Positions 24,988 through 33,828 of a stretch of 64,000 bases of DNA are shown piece after piece (within the stretch, counting starts at the first letter, position 1; the number at the start of each line of letters is the position of its first letter). The DNA is from Micromonospora polyrhachis. GTDB taxonomy: Bacteria > Actinomycetota > Actinomycetes > Mycobacteriales > Micromonosporaceae. The notes beneath the pieces were generated by a model that was not told the DNA's origin, did not search any database, and worked only from the letters and a program-made list of their open reading frames with translations. Both the position numbers and the translations under genes were made by a program. The DNA is taken from NCBI RefSeq assembly GCF_014203835.1, contig NZ_JACHJW010000001.1:496001-560000 (forward strand), read 5' to 3'.

Positions 24988-27486
24988 ATGACGCTCACTG
25001 ACCAGCTGCCGCGCAGCGCCGACCCCGACACCCTCTACGACGCGTTCACCAGTTGGGCGACCGAGCAGGGAACCACCCTCTATCCCCACCAGGACGAGGC
25101 GCTGATCGAGATCGTCTCCGGCGCCAATGTGATCATGAATACGCCCACCGGCTCCGGTAAGAGCCTGGTGGCCGTCGCGGCACACTTCGCCGCCCTCGCC
25201 GACGAACGCACCACCTTCTACACCGCGCCGATCAAGGCCCTGGTCTCGGAAAAGTTCTTCGCCCTCTGCAAGATCTTCGGCCCGGCCAACGTCGGCATGC
25301 TCACCGGCGACGCCAGCGTCAACGAGGACGCCCCGATCATCTGCTGCACCGCCGAGATCCTGGCCAACATCGCGCTGCGTGAGGGGTCGCGCGCCGACGT
25401 CGGCCAGGTCGTCATGGACGAGTTCCACTTCTACGCCGAGCCGGACCGGGGCTGGGCCTGGCAGGTGCCGCTGATCGAGCTGCCCCAGGCGCAGTTCGTC
25501 CTGATGTCGGCCACGCTGGGGGACGTCACCCGGTTCGTCGACGACCTGACCCGCCGCACCGACCGGGCCACCGCTGTCGTACGGTCCGCCGAGCGGCCGG
25601 TGCCGCTGATGTTCTCGTACGTCACCACGCCGCTGCACGAAACCCTGGAGGAGCTGCTCACCACCCACCAGGCCCCGGTCTACGTGGTGCACTTCACCCA
25701 GGCCGCCGCCCTGGAACGTGCCCAGGCCCTGATGAGCGTCAACGTGTGCAGTCGAGCCGAGAAGGACGCCATCGCCAAGGCGATCGGCAACTTCCGGTTC
25801 ACCTCCGGCTTCGGGCGTACCCTGTCCCGGCTGGTCCGGCACGGCATCGGCGTACACCACGCCGGCATGCTGCCGAAATACCGCCGGCTGGTGGAGACCC
25901 TGGCTCAGGCCGGCCTGTTGAAGGTCATCTGCGGCACCGACACCCTCGGCGTCGGCATCAACGTGCCGATCCGGACCGTGCTGTTCACCGCGCTGTCGAA
26001 GTACGACGGGGTGAAGACCCGGCTACTCAAGGCCCGCGAGTTCCACCAGATCGCCGGACGGGCGGGCCGGGCCGGGTTCGACACCATCGGCCGGGTGGTG
26101 GTGCAGGCCCCCGACCACGTCATCGAGAACGAGAAGGCGCTGGCCAAGGCGGGTGACGACCCGAAGAAGCGACGCAAGGTGGTGCGCAAGAAGCCACCCG
26201 AGGGGTCGATCGGCTGGGGCAAGCCGACCTTCGAGCGCCTGATCGAGGCCGAGCCGGAACCACTCACCTCCAGCTTCCAGGTCAGCCACTCGATGCTGCT
26301 CAACGTGATCGGCCGGCCCGGCGACGCGTTCGCCGCCATGCGGCACCTGCTCACCGACAACCACGAGGACCGGCCGGCGCAGCGCCGGCACATCCGCCGG
26401 GCCATCGCCATCTACCGGGCCCTGCTCGCCGGAGGCGTGGTGGAGCAACTGCCCGAGCCGGACGAGACCGGTCGCCGGGTACGCCTCACCGTCGACCTCC
26501 AGCTCGACTTCGCGCTCAACCAGCCGCTGTCGCCGTTCGCGCTGGCCGCCATCGAACTGCTCGACCGGGAGTCGCCGACCTATCCGTTGGACGCGCTGTC
26601 GGTCATCGAGTCCACCCTGGACGACCCGCGCCAGGTGCTCTCCGCGCAGCAGTTCAAGGCGCGCGGCGAGGCGGTGGCGCAGATGAAGGCCGACGGCATC
26701 GAGTACGAGGCCCGCCTCGAACTGCTCGACAACGTCACCCACCCCAAGCCGCTGGCCGAACTGCTGGACGCCGCCTACGAGATGTACCGGCAGGGACACC
26801 CGTGGGTCGCCGACCACCAGCTCTCGCCGAAGTCCGTGGTCCGCGACATGTACGAGCGGGCGATGACCTTCACCGAGTACGTCAACTTCTACGGCCTGTC
26901 CCGCTCGGAAGGACTGGTCCTGCGCTACCTGGCCGACGCGTACAAGGCGGTTCGGCAGACCGTCCCGGAGGACGCCAAGACCGAGGACCTGGTCGACCTG
27001 ATCGAGTGGCTGGGGGAACTGGTCCGGCAGGTCGACTCCAGCCTGATCGACGAGTGGGAGCGGCTGCGTAACCCGGTCGACTCCGACGAGGTCGTGATCG
27101 ACGATCGGCCACCGGCGGTGACCAGGAACGTCCGCGCCTTCCGGGTGCTGGTCCGCAACGCGCTGTTCCGCCGGGTAGAGCTTGCCGCGCTACGCCGCTG
27201 GGACGAGCTGGGCACGCTGGACGCCGAGTCCGGTTGGGACGCCGACGCCTGGGCGGACGCGCTGGAGCCCTACTTCGAGGCGTACGACGAGATCGGCACC
27301 GGGCCGGCGGCACGTGGACCGGCGCTGTTGATGATCGACCAGCAACGGGACCGGTGGACGGTCCGGCAGATCTTCGACGATCCGGACGAGGACCACGACT
27401 GGGGCATCAGCGCCGAGGTGGACCTGGCCGCCTCCGACGAGGCCGGCGCGGCGGTGCTGCGGATCACCGACGTGGGGCAGCTCTAG
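24988..27486 (+). CDS. Ski2-like DEAD/DEAH-box RNA helicase with DUF3516
   Basis: An 832-residue superfamily 2 helicase. Domain 1 has Walker A TPTGSGKS (52-59), the Walker B box DEFH (144-147) and motif III SAT in LMSATLGD. Domain 2 has VHHAGMLPKYRR, CGTDTLGVGINVPIRTVLF and HQIAGRAGRAGFD. The C-terminal half corresponds to DUF3516, typical of actinobacterial members. It would unwind RNA using ATP in RNA turnover or ribosome work. It appears monocistronic. Confidence 0.9.
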   Translation: MTLTDQLPRSADPDTLYDAFTSWATEQGTTLYPHQDEALIEIVSGANVIMNTPTGSGKSLVAVAAHFAALADERTTFYTAPIKALVSEKFFALCKIFGPANVGMLTGDASVNEDAPIICCTAEILANIALREGSRADVGQVVMDEFHFYAEPDRGWAWQVPLIELPQAQFVLMSATLGDVTRFVDDLTRRTDRATAVVRSAERPVPLMFSYVTTPLHETLEELLTTHQAPVYVVHFTQAAALERAQALMSVNVCSRAEKDAIAKAIGNFRFTSGFGRTLSRLVRHGIGVHHAGMLPKYRRLVETLAQAGLLKVICGTDTLGVGINVPIRTVLFTALSKYDGVKTRLLKAREFHQIAGRAGRAGFDTIGRVVVQAPDHVIENEKALAKAGDDPKKRRKVVRKKPPEGSIGWGKPTFERLIEAEPEPLTSSFQVSHSMLLNVIGRPGDAFAAMRHLLTDNHEDRPAQRRHIRRAIAIYRALLAGGVVEQLPEPDETGRRVRLTVDLQLDFALNQPLSPFALAAIELLDRESPTYPLDALSVIESTLDDPRQVLSAQQFKARGEAVAQMKADGIEYEARLELLDNVTHPKPLAELLDAAYEMYRQGHPWVADHQLSPKSVVRDMYERAMTFTEYVNFYGLSRSEGLVLRYLADAYKAVRQTVPEDAKTEDLVDLIEWLGELVRQVDSSLIDEWERLRNPVDSDEVVIDDRPPAVTRNVRAFRVLVRNALFRRVELAALRRWDELGTLDAESGWDADAWADALEPYFEAYDEIGTGPAARGPALLMIDQQRDRWTVRQIFDDPDEDHDWGISAEVDLAASDEAGAAVLRITDVGQL

Positions 27487-27670
27487 CGACCGGAACCTGC
27501 CCCTCCTGCGCGGCTGCGACGCGGTGTGTCCCGGTGGGTGACGATGGTGCCGCCGGTTGCATTGCCCCCGTACCGTCGTGGGAGCCAAAGTTGCCCCAGG
27601 CGCGCGTGCAGCCAACCGCCGGGGCCAGCGGCGAATCCGGGCCATCCTCCCCAGAAAGCCAGGAGGAATT

Positions 27671-28045
27671 ATGATCATCTACCGGGACATCGAGACCGCT
27701 CGGCGGTTTCTCGCCGAGGCCTTCGACTTTCGCGAGACGACGGTCCACACCGATACGACCGGCAGTGTCCAACGTATCGATCTGACCCGCGGCACCAACC
27801 GCATCACCATCGGCCAGGCAGGTGTTGACGCCGACGGCCCCGTACCATCCGGCGACGCGCACCTCAAGTTCACGATCGGCAACAACCACTGGGAGATCGG
27901 CACGCTCCTGGAACGGGCGACTGCGGCTGGTGCCCGGATCCTGAGGGTCGAGGATGACGACATCTTTGGCGACTGCATGTTCACAGCGGAAGACCCGGAA
28001 GGAAACCGCTGGACCTTCACCGGCATCGTCGCGCTCACCGGGTGA
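27671..28045 (+). CDS. VOC (glyoxalase-like) superfamily protein
   Basis: A 124-residue single-domain protein of the vicinal oxygen chelate fold. It opens IIYRDIETARRFLAEAFDF, has a central HLKFTIGN strand and ends MFTAEDPEGNRWTFTG, the usual C-terminal VOC signature. An ideal AGGAGG lies 5 bases before ATG 27671. Substrate is unknown; family members include glyoxalases, resistance proteins and dioxygenases. It stands alone with 184 non-coding bases before it and about 275 after it. Confidence 0.82.
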   Translation: MIIYRDIETARRFLAEAFDFRETTVHTDTTGSVQRIDLTRGTNRITIGQAGVDADGPVPSGDAHLKFTIGNNHWEIGTLLERATAAGARILRVEDDDIFGDCMFTAEDPEGNRWTFTGIVALTG

Positions 28046-28320
28046 CGCCAGTGCCGGTTCACAGGGGCAGGAATCGACTACCGATGCTGGGCTGAGGCAG
28101 GGGCCTGGAAACCCGCCGGCCGGTCGGGTGGGAGGCTAGCGGCTGGCTGCTCGGACACAGCCCGCGTTCGGTGGCGCGGCAACGTCTGCTGAACGTCACT
28201 GGACGACGACCCAGATCGGGTCGTCGCCCAGTTCTCGCCCTCCAACGACACGTTCCGGCGGGGGCGCAGAATCCCGGTCGGTCGGACCAGGGATCTGGGC
28301 AGCAGTCGAAAACGGTGACC

Positions 28321-29505
28321 TCAGACGAGCACGGTTACCGAGGAGTGCGCACCGGCGGTGCCGTACACGCCGCCCTGGTAGGGGGTTGGCCGGTTGGGGT
28401 CACCGACCAGTCGGGCCGCCACGTAGTCCACCCCGGAAGCCAGATACAGCGACCACATCATGCCCTTCGCCGGAATCCACGAACCGCCCCCACCGGCACG
28501 CTGATACGACGCGCCCTCGATGTTGACGGCGGAACTGGCGACGTAGAAGCCGGCGGAGTACCGGTCGGTTCCGGGGTCGCCGATGCCCGTCGAGTCGGCG
28601 GTACAGCCGGAGAGCGTGCTGCCCCGGCCGTGCACCTCGAAGCCACACCCCCGGGTGTCCTGCGCCTCACAGCCCACCACGGTCGCCCGGGCGCTGCCGA
28701 TCCGGAACCCAGGGCCGGGGGTATCACCCGAGCCCGAGCCGTAGACCTTGCTTCCCCAGATCTTGATGTTGCCACCGGCCAGGTTGTAGCCGCCCAGCGC
28801 ACCGCCCTGGGCTGAGCAGCCACTGACGAAGCCATCCGAGGAGTCGAAGCGGTACGCCCATCCGCCCGCGTTCTCCACCCGGCAGTCGGTCACCTTGAAC
28901 TCCCGCTGACCGCCCGAGTAGGCACCGCCGAGATAGATCCCGTCGCCGGTGGTCTGCGCCACGAAGACCCGCGACAGCCAGGGGGCCGGGTCCGGGCCGT
29001 ACGCGGTGGGTTTGGCGCTGATCTGCAGGTTGATGCCATTGGCGACCCGCTTCGCACCGTCGAGCCCGATGTCCCGAATGGACATGCGGGAGCCGGTGAA
29101 GGTTCCGGCCGGTGTCTGGACCATGGCGGTGCCGGTGAATCCGGTGGCGGCCTTCAACAGGGTGGAGAGCGGTCCGGCACCGACCAGGCTCTGTTGGTCA
29201 CCGAGCACGATCGGGGCCTTCACCGGGTAGGTGCCGCCCGCGACGAACACGGCACCCTGCCCGACAGCGGCAAGCGCGGCGTTGATCGCCTGTTGGGCAC
29301 CGACAGCCGGATCGACCTCGAACGGTGCGCCGGAGCCGGCCGGCCCCACCCAGGGAATGCCCTGCACCACCGCCGCGTACGCCGGAGACGCCGCCCCCGC
29401 CACGATCGGCACCGCGGTCGCCGCACCGAGCGCGGTCGCCGCGACCCGCAACAGTGAACGTCGACTGTTTCCGGCGGCATTCTGATCAGTCGGGGACTCT
29501 GTCAT
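28321..29505 (-). CDS. Tat-exported right-handed beta-helix (pectate lyase-like) protein
   Basis: A 394-residue exported protein. A twin-arginine signal (SRRSLLRVAAT, R15-R16) leads to a Gly/Asn-rich domain. The start FEVDPAVGAQQAINAALAAVGQGAVFVAGGTYPV is the typical N-cap of the Pectate_lyase_3 fold, and later turns such as DIGLDGAKRVANGINLQI and VTDCRVENAGG build the parallel helix. It probably binds or cuts a polysaccharide. ATG 29505 is preceded by GGAGGAAAC. No gene for sugar uptake is adjacent. Confidence 0.8.
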   Translation of the reverse strand: MTESPTDQNAAGNSRRSLLRVAATALGAATAVPIVAGAASPAYAAVVQGIPWVGPAGSGAPFEVDPAVGAQQAINAALAAVGQGAVFVAGGTYPVKAPIVLGDQQSLVGAGPLSTLLKAATGFTGTAMVQTPAGTFTGSRMSIRDIGLDGAKRVANGINLQISAKPTAYGPDPAPWLSRVFVAQTTGDGIYLGGAYSGGQREFKVTDCRVENAGGWAYRFDSSDGFVSGCSAQGGALGGYNLAGGNIKIWGSKVYGSGSGDTPGPGFRIGSARATVVGCEAQDTRGCGFEVHGRGSTLSGCTADSTGIGDPGTDRYSAGFYVASSAVNIEGASYQRAGGGGSWIPAKGMMWSLYLASGVDYVAARLVGDPNRPTPYQGGVYGTAGAHSSVTVLV

Positions 29506-29845
29506 ACCGTTTCCTCCGCGATCGGCCGGGTGTCGTCTTAGGACATCCAGGGTGGAGAGAATCATTCCAGCCGATACTCATCGTTTCAATAGAACTAGGC
29601 CACTCTCCACGGCATGCCTGGCTCTACCCGGTAGTCGACTTCGACCGCCCGCTCGGCTGCCGCGAAGCGAGATCGGCGTTGAAGTTCCTGGTCCGGCACC
29701 AGGTACGCGGTCTCCCAGAACCCAGCTCACGAGAACGTAATCGGTCGACATGCGGCACGGTCCCCGCCTGCCGCAGGCGGGGACCGTGCCGCGGACCGCG
29801 AATCGCGACTGCCGCGCCGGGTCGGGCCGTTTCATCGCTCTGCGG
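29506..29845. other. Intergenic stretch holding a long hairpin
   Basis: This 340-bp stretch between two minus-strand genes has no credible coding frame. It holds the leader and ribosome site of the beta-helix gene at its left end and the long hairpin 29752-29792 near its right end; an AT-rich patch at 29560-29600 may be the promoter. Confidence 0.6.
29752..29792 (-). terminator. Perfect 19-bp inverted repeat after the RidA-like gene
   Basis: The arm GCGGCACGGTCCCCGCCTG (29752-29770) pairs perfectly with 29774-29792 across a CCG loop. It lies 54 bases past the RidA-like stop on the minus strand. It is long for a terminator and lacks a T tract, but the position fits one. Confidence 0.7.
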
Positions 29846-30253
29846 TCAGTCGATGACCGCGGTGGCCTCGACCTCCACCAGGAGATCTGGGCCGGCGAGC
29901 GCGCTGACGCCCAGCCCCGTCAGCGGCGGGACCGGGGTGACTCCCAGCTTGGCGGCTGCCCGGTTGATCCCCTCGACCAGCAGGGACATCTTGTCAGGAG
30001 TCCAGTCGACGACGTAGGCGGTCAGTTTCGCCACGTCGTCGAAGGATCCGCCCACCGCGGCCAGGGCGGTGGCGATATTGAGGTAGCACTGTTCGACCTG
30101 AGCGGGGAGGTCGCCCACGCCGACCGTGGTTCCATCAGCGTCGACGGCGACCTGACCTGCGAGGAAGACCAATTTCGATCCGGTGGCGACCGACACCTGC
30201 CGGTAGATGTCGACCTTCGGCAGACCTTCGGGGTTCACCAGGGTGATGGCCAT
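29846..30253 (-). CDS. RidA (YjgF/UK114) family protein, atypical subgroup
   Basis: A 135-residue protein of the RidA fold, recognisable by KLVFLAGQVAVDADG, VGDLPAQVEQCYLNIATALAAVGGSFDDVAKLTAYVVD and a C-terminal LLVEVEATAVI. True RidA enzymes deaminate imine/enamine intermediates using a conserved Arg in the P-A-R motif; here that place reads PLTG, so the Arg is absent. That puts it nearer the Rid subgroups of unknown role. It diverges from a TetR gene through an 80-bp AT-rich intergenic region and is its probable target. Confidence 0.85.
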   Translation of the reverse strand: MAITLVNPEGLPKVDIYRQVSVATGSKLVFLAGQVAVDADGTTVGVGDLPAQVEQCYLNIATALAAVGGSFDDVAKLTAYVVDWTPDKMSLLVEGINRAAAKLGVTPVPPLTGLGVSALAGPDLLVEVEATAVID

Positions 30254-30302
30254 GCTGACTCCTTGTCATTTGGGGCCGGACGCAGGTCCAGACCCGGAAA
30301 CT

Positions 30303-30315
30303 ATAGCAAAGCTAT
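30303..30315. promoter_or_regulatory. Inverted repeat between ridA-like and tetR genes
   Basis: ATAGC-AAA-GCTAT sits in the 80-bp divergent spacer, which is much AT-richer than its surroundings (30300-30330). TATGCTATGTAATG directly before the tetR start could hold a -10 box. Autoregulation of both genes is likely but inferred. Confidence 0.5.
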
Positions 30316-30333
30316 GCTATGTAATGTAGCAGC

Positions 30334-30957
30334 ATGGCGAGGACGAAGGATCCGGCGGTCCGCACCCTGCTCATCGAACGCGCCGCACACATGCTCCGCA
30401 CCCGGGAACCGGTGACTCTGCGTTCGCTGGTGGCTGGTACTGGCGTGTCGACGATGGCCGTATACACCTACTTCGGCGGCATGGACGGCATGTGGAAGGC
30501 CCTCCGCCAGGAGGGCTTCACCCGCCTGGCGACCAGGTTTGCGACGACCCCCACGTCCCAGGACCCAGTCCAGGACCTGGCCGCCCTGATCGCCGCCTAC
30601 CTCGGCAACGCCCTGGACCATCCCGATCTCTACCGGGTCATGTTCGACGCCAACTTCGACCTCGAAGACCTCAAGGCAGCGGATGCCACCCTGGAGCATC
30701 TGGTCCAGGCCGCCCAACGGGGCAGGGAGGTCGGCCGCTTCCGCGCCGAGATCGACCCCCTGGAACTGGCGATCCAGAGTTGGGCCATCGGCCACGGGCT
30801 GGTCTCCCTGGTCGCCAACGGTCCCCTGCCCCGCCAGACGCTCGACCACGGTGCTCCCATGCTCACCGCACTGTTCGTCAGCATGGGAGATGACCCCGGC
30901 AGGTGTCGCCAATCGGTGATGAGCGGCTGGAAGCAGCCGCACCTACCTGGCAAATAG
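30334..30957 (+). CDS. TetR family transcriptional regulator
   Basis: A 207-residue regulator. The HTH region (about 8-55) reads TLLIERAAHMLRTREPVTLRSLVAGTGVSTMAVYTYFGGMDGMWKALRQEGF, a clear TetR pattern. The C-terminal domain resembles the TetR_C group with a hydrophobic ligand pocket. It diverges from the RidA-like gene. ATG 30334 has no clear ribosome site, and a possible -10 box lies a few bases upstream, so the transcript may be leaderless. Confidence 0.85.
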   Translation: MARTKDPAVRTLLIERAAHMLRTREPVTLRSLVAGTGVSTMAVYTYFGGMDGMWKALRQEGFTRLATRFATTPTSQDPVQDLAALIAAYLGNALDHPDLYRVMFDANFDLEDLKAADATLEHLVQAAQRGREVGRFRAEIDPLELAIQSWAIGHGLVSLVANGPLPRQTLDHGAPMLTALFVSMGDDPGRCRQSVMSGWKQPHLPGK

Positions 30958-31046
30958 CGGCGGCGCAACGCCGCGAGATGTTGGTCGGCACCCCGCCAAC
31001 TCCTCATCGATTGTCTATTTCGACGGCCTCGCTTACGGTCCCGGCC

Positions 31047-31467
31047 ATGCTCCGTCGGGAAGAACGTGCGGATGACCGCCAGACGGTGCGCTCGATCCAC
31101 CGGCGCGCCTTCGGCGACAGACACGGCGGCATCGTGCGTCGAGGTTGCCTCTCTGAGCCCGCTCGCCGTTGTCCCGCAGTGGCAGCGTCGTGGTATCGGC
31201 ACCGCGCTGGTTCGCCGTGGCCTGCGGGAACTCGACAATCGGAGGGTGCCGCTGGTGTTCCTTGAGGGGGGACCCTGGGTGCTACTCCCGTGTTGGCTCG
31301 GTCCTGCGGGCGAACACGGCTTCCGTAAGCCGTCGCTGCGTATTCCCGACGGGGCCTTCCAGGTAGTCCGGCTGCCCGCATACGAGCCTTGGACGACCGG
31401 CACGTTCGTCTACTCCGACGCGTTCTGGAAACACGACTGCGTCGGCCTTCGCGACACGCGCTTCTGA
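31047..31467 (+). pseudogene. Decayed GNAT acetyltransferase
   Basis: Fragments of one acetyltransferase appear in shifting frames. The N-terminus LRREERADDRQTVRSIHRRAFGDRHGG (31047-31136) is in one frame. It jumps, after loss of the central strands, to VEVASLSPLAVVPQWQRRGIGTALVRRGLREL in a second frame. A further pair of shifts near 31265-31305 hides the GDPGxYSR element, and the end FQVVRLPAYEPWTTGTFVYSDAFW returns to frame two. The missing middle and two or more frameshifts make activity impossible. Confidence 0.75.
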
Positions 31468-31702
31468 ACCTCGCGGAGTCGACCGCCCACCCACCCACAG
31501 GCGGGTGGCCCGCGAGGTTGCTGCTCGCACTAGTTCAAGAGGTTGGGTCAGGGTTGGTTCCCATGCCCGGGCCAGCGGCGGCTGGATATCTGTTGGCACC
31601 TGCGATCGGACTGGCCAACCATCAGCGGATTGACGTTCAGTGTCCGGTCCGCAGGTAGCTGGCCAGCAGTCGTGGTGTCGACCAGGACTGCAACAACTCG
31701 GC

Positions 31703-31729
31703 CCGGACGGCTCCCGTTCGTCCGTCCGG
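31703..31729. terminator. Hairpin between the GNAT remnant and the PPOX-like gene
   Basis: CCGGACGG (31703-31710) pairs with CCGTCCGG (31722-31729) and is followed by TTTT on the plus strand. It ends 2 bases from the convergent gene's stop codon, so it could serve both strands. Confidence 0.65.
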
Positions 31730-31731
31730 TT

Positions 31732-32277
31732 TTAGTTGGCCGTTTCCTCGCTGGGTTTGCCCAACGGGGGCCGCTTCCAGAACTGCCGTGCTGCGAACCC
31801 TTCGCGCCGAAGCCAGTGCTCGGTGTAGACGATCCGGTCCGGCTCGATCACCACGAGGGTGTCGCTTGGCGGTTCGCCGAGTGAACGGCCCCGTTCGGCG
31901 TGCTCGTTCTCCCAGCGGAATGCGTCCCAGTAGTGGTCCCGTTCGGGATGCTCGGGAGGCAGCACTCGAGCTTCGCCCAACAGCTGTGCTCCGCGGCTGC
32001 TGGCCAGCCCGACCAGCGGGGCGAAGATGCCCACGGAGACCCGCGGATCAGCGGCGATGTTGCGCAACTTCGGGGACCGCGGCGCGGCAGTGAACATGAC
32101 CGCGAAGTCGAGCGAGTAGTAGCGCACCGGTGTGGCCAGCGGGCCTTCTGGCCCGGCGGTGGCGAGCACACACATGTTCTGCGAGGACAACAGGTTGAGG
32201 ATGCGTTCATCAAGTCGTTGCTGCGGCAATCGGTGAGCTGGTGTGGGTTCGGCGAGCCACGGATTCGTCAACGGCAT
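31732..32277 (-). CDS. Pyridoxamine 5'-phosphate oxidase-like flavin protein
   Basis: A 181-residue split-barrel protein of the PPOX/FMN-binding superfamily. The start NMCVLATAGPEGPLATPVRYYSLDFAVMFTAAPRSPKLRNIAADPRVSVGIF is the typical barrel core, and GAQLLGEARVL and DTLVVIEPDRIVYTEHWLRREGF follow. Such proteins bind FMN, F420 or heme and reduce or oxidise small molecules. It is next to a decayed gene and has no clear operon partner. Confidence 0.8.
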   Translation of the reverse strand: MPLTNPWLAEPTPAHRLPQQRLDERILNLLSSQNMCVLATAGPEGPLATPVRYYSLDFAVMFTAAPRSPKLRNIAADPRVSVGIFAPLVGLASSRGAQLLGEARVLPPEHPERDHYWDAFRWENEHAERGRSLGEPPSDTLVVIEPDRIVYTEHWLRREGFAARQFWKRPPLGKPSEETAN

Positions 32278-32303
32278 TCGAGCTTCATCCTCACGTCTTG
32301 ATC

Positions 32304-32513
32304 CTACTCAGCGTTCGCAGATGACAACCGGTCGGAGTCCGGCCGCGACAGGCCGAGAAGCGCGGCCAGGGCCGGCTCGGAGGCTTGCGCGAGTGGCTGC
32401 GGGATGTCGGGTGTCCGGATCTCGCGAACGTTGAGGGGTGGGAGGTTCCAAGCGGCAACGAGCAGCCGCCAATCGCGATCACCGGCGGTCTCAAGGCGGC
32501 CGTGGCACGCCAA
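32304..32513 (-). pseudogene. Possible C-terminal remnant of an unknown gene
   Basis: A 69-codon stretch reads like real protein (RDWRLLVAAWNLPPLNVR, then PQPLAQASEPALAALLG) but has only a TTG start directly after the neighbouring gene's stop, and no conserved beginning. It may be a truncated gene left by rearrangement. I do not recognise the family. Confidence 0.35.
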
Positions 32514-32517
32514 GGGG

Positions 32518-33828
32518 CTAGGTGTCGAAGGATGTGCCGCCCCGGTCCGGGTCCTCTGCTGCGGACTTTTCGCCCGCCGGATCTCGCGTCAGGAGAACGA
32601 CCCAATCCCGTAGTCGTTTCTTGAAGTCAAATTTTGGCGCCAGGAAGGCGATGCCGAGGCCGACGACCCCTCCCCCGATGCCGATGATTGCTGTGCCGAG
32701 TAGGAGTGGTAGTGACTCGTCGTCGACCAGGAGCGCGATGCCGAAGCCGACGACCCCTCCCCCGATGCCGATGATTGCTGTGCCGCGTAGGAGTCTGCTG
32801 TCGACCAGGACCGAGATGCCGAAGCCGACTACCCCTCCCCCGATGCCGATGATTGCTGTGCTGTTTAGGAGTGGCTCGCGGCCCAGGAGCGCGATGCCGA
32901 AGCCGACGACCCCTCCCCCGATGCCGATGATTGCTGTGCCGCGTAGGAGTCTGCTGTCGGCCAGGACCGAGATGCCGAAGCCGATGCTCGCTACGCCGAT
33001 GCCGATGGTTGCTGTGCCGCGTAGGAGTCTGTTGTCGGCTAGGGCCGCGATGCCGAAGCCGATGCTCGCTACGCCGATGCCGATGGTTGCTGTGCCGCGT
33101 AGGAGTCTGTTGTCGGCCAGGACCGCGATGCCGAGGCCGATGACCGCTACCCCGAGGCCGATGTTTGCTACTTCGCCGACGATGGTTGCTGTGTCGCGCA
33201 CGCTTCTGCTGTCGGCCAGGTACTCGATGCTGTTGCCGATGTTCGCTACGCCGATGCCGATGGTTGCTGTGCCGCGTAGGAGTCTGTTGTCGGCCAGGAC
33301 CGCGATGCCGAGGCCGATGACCGCTACCCAGAAGCCGATGTTTGCTACTTCGCCGACGATGGTTGCTGTGTCGCGCACGGTTCTGCTGTCGGCCAGGTAC
33401 TCGATGCTGGTGCCGATGATCGCTATGCCGATGCCGATGATCGCTGCTCCCGCCATCAGGATGCTGGCGGCGTGGGTATCGTTGGAGGTGAGAACAGCGG
33501 TGGTCACCAAGGCCGCTGCCGCCAGGATGGCGTACGCGCCCCATGACACCGGGCCGAGAGCGGCCACGGCAGCCCCGGCCAGGGCCAGGGTGAGCAGGAT
33601 CCGGGTCGCATAGCGGACCAGGGGAGCCCGGGGCGGCAGCCGACGTAGCCAGGAGGCCACCAAGGGAACCACGCCGGCCGCCGTCGCGGCGGCCACACCC
33701 CGGTATCCGACGTCGTTGCTCAGAAGGTTGATGCCCATGCCGCTGGCCGCGCCAAGGAACACCCCTGAGAGCCGTCCGGGCCAGTCCAACCGAGTGCGCT
33801 GCCCGTTCGCCTTATCGCTGGTGGTCAC
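32518..33828 (-). CDS. Repeat-built glycine/isoleucine-rich membrane protein
   Basis: A 436-residue protein. Residues 1-120 hold a charged N-terminus and three to four hydrophobic spans. Residues 121-398 are ten tandem units of mostly 26 residues (two of 33), each with a hydrophobic core such as GTATIGIGVASIGFGIA followed by a polar turn LADSRLLR. The C-terminal 38 residues are charged and cytoplasmic-looking. Units could be membrane hairpins or a beta-solenoid. GTG 33828 was chosen near the N-terminal charged stretch; the frame is open further upstream. I know no characterised family with this unit. Base composition is lower in GC than the neighbours. Confidence 0.7.
   Translation of the reverse strand: MTTSDKANGQRTRLDWPGRLSGVFLGAASGMGINLLSNDVGYRGVAAATAAGVVPLVASWLRRLPPRAPLVRYATRILLTLALAGAAVAALGPVSWGAYAILAAAALVTTAVLTSNDTHAASILMAGAAIIGIGIAIIGTSIEYLADSRTVRDTATIVGEVANIGFWVAVIGLGIAVLADNRLLRGTATIGIGVANIGNSIEYLADSRSVRDTATIVGEVANIGLGVAVIGLGIAVLADNRLLRGTATIGIGVASIGFGIAALADNRLLRGTATIGIGVASIGFGISVLADSRLLRGTAIIGIGGGVVGFGIALLGREPLLNSTAIIGIGGGVVGFGISVLVDSRLLRGTAIIGIGGGVVGFGIALLVDDESLPLLLGTAIIGIGGGVVGLGIAFLAPKFDFKKRLRDWVVLLTRDPAGEKSAAEDPDRGGTSFDT
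32635..33468 (-). repeat. Array of ten 78-99 bp coding repeats
   Basis: The array encodes residues 121-398 of the membrane repeat protein. Eight units are about 78 bp and two are 99 bp, with an insertion encoding VAVIGLG. Neighbouring units at the 3' end of the gene (32640-32960) are nearly identical, which indicates recent duplication or gene conversion. Confidence 0.9.
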
